This document shows positions 60,945 to 64,000 of a stretch of 64,000 bases of DNA, in pieces (the first letter of the stretch is position 1; every line of letters begins with the position of its first letter). The notes under the pieces are model-generated. The model made no database searches, was not told where the DNA came from, and was given only the letters and a program-made list of their open reading frames with translations. The stretch covers positions 1-64,000 of the forward strand of contig JBBROD010000008.1 in NCBI GenBank assembly GCA_038229715.1, written 5' to 3'. The stretch is from JANMES01 sp038229715. GTDB lineage: Bacteria > Planctomycetota > Phycisphaerae > Tepidisphaerales > Tepidisphaeraceae. Made by a program: the position numbers and the translations under genes.

Positions 60945-62519
60945 CTAATCCTTGCCATCAAGGTCCCACGAATCGGTCCGAAAAATCTGCGCGGGCAGGT
61001 GATCCTTGTTGAACAGATTCGCCCACGGCACGATGTGCCCCCAGGCATACCGCACGGCCACCGGATGGGGAACCTGCGCCGACGACACCAGCACCTGATC
61101 GCCGTCGATTACCGCGTCGGCCCAAAAAAAATTGCGATCGTCGCCGGCGATCCAAAAGCCGGTGAGTTTATCGGCGTGACGAATCGCCAGTCCTGAGCCC
61201 ACGTGTTTGAACGACATGCGAACCCGGCTGCCCTCCACTTTGTGCGAGTCATACATCGGACCGTAGATTGGAATGTTCCGCTGATACACCGCCGCCATCG
61301 CCGCCCGGGCGCTACGAACGCCGTAACCCCACTTGTTCAGCGGATGCGCCATCCCGTCCATATCCGAAGTGATGACGAGCGTGGTGGCGGGATTGTCGAT
61401 CAGCCGTACATGGGCCTCACGAAAAAAACCTGCCTGCGGATCGGGGGGGAAAGCCGTCGGGGCGCTGTATGGCATCGCGCCGCGCGTTATCGGATCGACC
61501 GCGTCCCAAGCGCAGCCGAGACCGGATGGCTTTTGCACCAGAAGAAAGGGAATGTCGCCTTGGGCCCAGTCTTTGCGCCAGCCTCGTATAAGTGCGCTGG
61601 TCACGACGTATTGATCCAGGCCCGGCAAGCCAGTGCCACTTTCGCCTTGATCCCACAAGATCCCGCGAACGGTGAATCCGATGAAAGGTCGCATGTATGT
61701 GCGGTAAAGGTCGCCATTCGTGAGGTCGATCGCCTGATCGAGTGATATTGCCGGCGGCGGGGCGGAGGGCGCCGGCGTGCCGTTCTTTTTCGCGGCGTCG
61801 GTTGTCTGCTGCCATTTGGCTAACGTGTCGGCGCGCCGCTGCTCAAGCACTTCTGGCGGATTCTTTATTCGGTACGCTTCCATCTGACGGAGGCAGCCGG
61901 GCGAGGCGACCATCATATCCTTCGTCAGCCACCGGCCTGAAGGACTGCCGCTCGCGGCGCTGAAGATCAGGCCGACCGGAACGTCAATCTCCTTCTGCAG
62001 CGCTACACCGAACGCGATGAGCAGCGCTGACGTGTTGGCGTTCACCTCCGGGGTAGCAGCTCCCCACCCGCGGCCGCCGGATTGGTAAACGCGGATCTGC
62101 GGGTACGACTTCCCGACTGCCTCGGCAAGGGCCGGATCGTCTTTTGTGAATGCCGAGGAAATCATCGCCATGTTCGACTGACCCGATCCGAGCCATACGT
62201 CGCCGACGACGACGTCCTTCAATACTTGGTCGCCCGCGGTAAGGGTGTCAGGCTCGCCGACTTTGAACGGCCCAATGGTCGCGGACCATTTGCCATCCTT
62301 ACCCGCGGCGGCGTGGCTGATCTGACCTTTGAAGTTGATCGTAAGGTTCTCGTCAGGCGCAGCGGTTCCCCACACCTTCACCCGCATGTCGCGTTGCAGA
62401 ACCATGTGATCGGTGAATAACGGCGCGTATCGGACGGCGGCGTGTGCGTCCGATCCACAGGCCATTGAGATGACCGCTATCTTCAATAATTGCCACAAAC
62501 CAACTTTTTTGTATGACAT
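60945..62519 (-). CDS. Sialate-O-acetylesterase-like SGNH esterase, secreted
   Basis: A 524-residue exported esterase. Signal peptide MSYKKVGLWQLLKIAVIS to about residue 27, then FTDHMVLQRDMRVKVWG and the nucleophile motif DVWLGSGQSNM (Ser in GQSNM, about residue 120), GRGWGAA, GLIFSAASGSPSGRW, and the second block ILWDQGESG. This pattern is that of the sialate O-acetylesterase family, used by many soil bacteria on acetylated pectin or hemicellulose sugars rather than sialic acid. A Ser-Asp/Glu-His triad is expected; the histidine is not certain. Start at 62519 begins the signal peptide but lies in operator 9, so the transcript may be nearly leaderless; ATG 62465 is an alternative. Confidence 0.8.
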   Translation of the reverse strand: MSYKKVGLWQLLKIAVISMACGSDAHAAVRYAPLFTDHMVLQRDMRVKVWGTAAPDENLTINFKGQISHAAAGKDGKWSATIGPFKVGEPDTLTAGDQVLKDVVVGDVWLGSGQSNMAMISSAFTKDDPALAEAVGKSYPQIRVYQSGGRGWGAATPEVNANTSALLIAFGVALQKEIDVPVGLIFSAASGSPSGRWLTKDMMVASPGCLRQMEAYRIKNPPEVLEQRRADTLAKWQQTTDAAKKNGTPAPSAPPPAISLDQAIDLTNGDLYRTYMRPFIGFTVRGILWDQGESGTGLPGLDQYVVTSALIRGWRKDWAQGDIPFLLVQKPSGLGCAWDAVDPITRGAMPYSAPTAFPPDPQAGFFREAHVRLIDNPATTLVITSDMDGMAHPLNKWGYGVRSARAAMAAVYQRNIPIYGPMYDSHKVEGSRVRMSFKHVGSGLAIRHADKLTGFWIAGDDRNFFWADAVIDGDQVLVSSAQVPHPVAVRYAWGHIVPWANLFNKDHLPAQIFRTDSWDLDGKD

Positions 62520-62533
62520 ATAATATATCACAT
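62513..62533. promoter_or_regulatory. Operator site 9, between esterase and GH36-like gene
   Basis: A 21-base near-palindrome, ATGACATATAATATATCACAT-like; its minus-strand form shares ATGT...ATAT..TATATGTCAT with operator 4. TATAAT (62518-62523) inside may be a -10 box for the plus gene starting at 62576. It overlaps the presumed first codons of the esterase gene. Confidence 0.5.
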
Positions 62534-62575
62534 AAGATACTTGACTCCTACCCGTCAGTCTAGTGAAATGCAATC

Positions 62576-64000
62576 ATGCGATCTACCTATGCAATGTTAC
62601 TCGGCGTCGTCTGCGGGTGCGTTCAACTCTCCATTGCGTTCGCAGCAACGGACGCCCAAGTGCCATTCCCCGGCCCGCAGCCGGGCGCCGCGCAGGCGAC
62701 GGTTGACGGAACATCAGCTTCACTGAACAACGACGTTCTGAGCCTAAGTTGGTCCATTGCTGAAAACCGTCCCATGCCGTCGTCGCTCATCGACAAAATC
62801 ACGTCAACCCGAACCGAATTTGCCCCCGACGCCAGCGAGGCCTTTGAACTCACGCTCGGCGACAACCGCGTGCTCAAGGCCTCTCAGTGCCGAGCCGTAG
62901 CTGCAATAAAAGTGCTGCCGTTGACTGTTGATCCAGCCGCGCCACGCGCCGCGGATCGTATCGCGGGCAAGCAGTTGGCGGTGGACTTGGCATCGCCCGA
63001 CAGTGAGTTGCTCATCCACTGGCGGGCCGAGTTGCGCGATCAGTCGCACTATGTGCGGCAGTTTATCACGATCGAAACCAGACAGGCGTCGGTTCAGATT
63101 AAAAATGTAACGATGTCGACGTACATGATGACAAACGTCGCTGCCGCTCCGATCATTGGCAAAACGCCGGGGTCGCCGGCCGCCGTCGGCGATTTGTTCA
63201 TCGCCATGGAGAATCCCAACGCGAAGATAACGGCCACGGGCGACGGCGCAAACCGTTTGCTGCGGGCGGAAGTAAACCGTATGACGCAGCTGCGACCGGG
63301 CGATCCACTCACGCCCGCTCGAGCGCTCGAATACTCCGCCGTCATTGGTGTCGCGTCGCCCGGCCAGATGCGGCGGGCGTTTCTGTCATACCTCGAACGC
63401 GAACGCGCACACCCCTACCGGCCGTATCTCCACTATAATACTTGGTGCGATATCCATCCGAATGAGAAAGACGGTCTGGAGCGCATCCGCTCGTTCACGG
63501 AAGAACTCGTCACCAAACGCGGCGTAACTTTCAACGGCTATCTTTTCGATGACGGATGGGACGACGTCACCCATCTTTGGCAGCTGAATCCGAAGCAGTT
63601 TCCGAACGGCCTGACAACACTTCGCGATGAGGCCGCGAAAGGTGGATCGCACCTTGGGCTGTGGCTCTCGCCGTGGGGCGGCTACGGAGGGGCGGCAACG
63701 GCACGTGTCAAAAACGCCCGGGCGAACCATTCCTTTAGTCAGATTTTAAACGGCCTGTCACTGTCCGACCCGGAATACTTCGAACTGGTCCGCCAAACCT
63801 GCCGGACGGCGATGCAGACCGGCGGCGTGAACATCTTCAAGTTCGATGGCGTGCTCGCCAGCGCGGTCGGTGAATGCGAAGCCGTCCAACGCCTCTGCGA
63901 TTCGTTACGCAAAGTCGATCCGGAATTGTATTGCCTTGTCTCTACCGGCACGTGGGCGTCGCCGTACTTTCTATTTTTCGGGGACGCCATCTGGCGCGGC
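62576..64000 (+). CDS. GH36-like secreted glycoside hydrolase (truncated by window edge)
   Basis: An open frame of 475 codons that runs off the window. Signal peptide MRSTYAMLLGVVCGCVQLSI to about residue 24, a beta-rich N-domain, then a GH36-type barrel: LFDDGWDDVTHLW, LGLWLSPWGGYGG, NIFKFDGVLAS with the K-x-D nucleophile, and STGTWASPYFLF with DAIWRG at the edge. The same motif series occurs in the gene at 9592-11655, so the two are paralogues serving at opposite ends of the region. The ATG at 62576 lacks a good ribosome site but begins the signal peptide. Under operator 9, divergent from the esterase. Confidence 0.8.
   Translation, partial: MRSTYAMLLGVVCGCVQLSIAFAATDAQVPFPGPQPGAAQATVDGTSASLNNDVLSLSWSIAENRPMPSSLIDKITSTRTEFAPDASEAFELTLGDNRVLKASQCRAVAAIKVLPLTVDPAAPRAADRIAGKQLAVDLASPDSELLIHWRAELRDQSHYVRQFITIETRQASVQIKNVTMSTYMMTNVAAAPIIGKTPGSPAAVGDLFIAMENPNAKITATGDGANRLLRAEVNRMTQLRPGDPLTPARALEYSAVIGVASPGQMRRAFLSYLERERAHPYRPYLHYNTWCDIHPNEKDGLERIRSFTEELVTKRGVTFNGYLFDDGWDDVTHLWQLNPKQFPNGLTTLRDEAAKGGSHLGLWLSPWGGYGGAATARVKNARANHSFSQILNGLSLSDPEYFELVRQTCRTAMQTGGVNIFKFDGVLASAVGECEAVQRLCDSLRKVDPELYCLVSTGTWASPYFLFFGDAIWRG

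Noticed and set aside
1..64000. rRNA, tRNA, replication origin, prophage or toxin-antitoxin genes
   Set aside because: None recognised on either strand; the window is almost fully occupied by the genes listed.

Overview
The window looks like planctomycete DNA, probably class Phycisphaerae. This is inferred from gene content only: a large autotransporter-repeat protein with a C-terminal PEP-CTERM sorting tail, a prepilin-like protein ending in a DGHGEWR-type tail, DUF4159 and DUF6288 proteins, and very many secreted sugar hydrolases. No rRNA, tRNA or ribosomal protein gene is present to fix the taxonomy.

Layout. Positions 1-2520 form a scarred left border: the end of an IS3-family transposase, a frameshifted IS21 IstA remnant, decayed pieces of a sulfatase on each side of an MFS transporter, and no sign of the shared operator described below. 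From about 2525 to the right edge the window is one dense catabolic region. In order: kbl and tdh (minus); a secreted TIM-barrel protein (plus); a minus operon of a GH36-like enzyme, a GH29 alpha-L-fucosidase and a DUF6288 protein; a GntR/FadR regulator; a plus unit with a zinc metallopeptidase, a pseudopilin-like protein and a hydroxyproline-type enolase-superfamily enzyme; a PEP-CTERM surface protein followed by two GH78 alpha-L-rhamnosidases and a nucleotide kinase; a long minus operon with a 2-hydroxyacid dehydrogenase, a sugar lactonase, a short-chain dehydrogenase, the rhamnose symporter RhaT, a deleted GH78, a LamG-GH36 enzyme and an FAD/Fe-S oxidase; a plus operon of GH78, GH127 beta-L-arabinofuranosidase and M24 Xaa-Pro-type peptidase; a six-gene minus operon of three GH78-type enzymes plus a peptide ABC importer (binding protein and two permeases); a DUF4159 protein; a sialate-O-acetylesterase-like enzyme; and a second GH36-like enzyme running off the edge.

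The most striking signal is regulatory. Nine copies of an AT-rich imperfect palindrome, best form TGTATGATATGTTAT followed by 2 bases and CAT, sit just upstream of every inferred transcription unit from tdh to the right edge, including both sides of the gntR start region, and nowhere else I could see. The roughly 60 kb therefore reads as a single regulon, most simply controlled by the GntR protein encoded inside it.

Functionally the region removes L-rhamnose, L-fucose, L-arabinofuranose, galactose-type and acetyl groups outside the cytoplasm, imports rhamnose (RhaT), and probably oxidises it by a non-phosphorylating route (dehydrogenase, lactonase). The same regulon also carries a metallopeptidase, a peptide importer, an Xaa-Pro-type peptidase, a hydroxyproline-family enzyme and threonine dehydrogenase/KBL. 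That combination suggests (inference) that the true substrate is a hydroxyproline-rich glycoprotein such as arabinogalactan-protein or extensin rather than a plain polysaccharide. A rhamnogalacturonan-type pectin is the main alternative.
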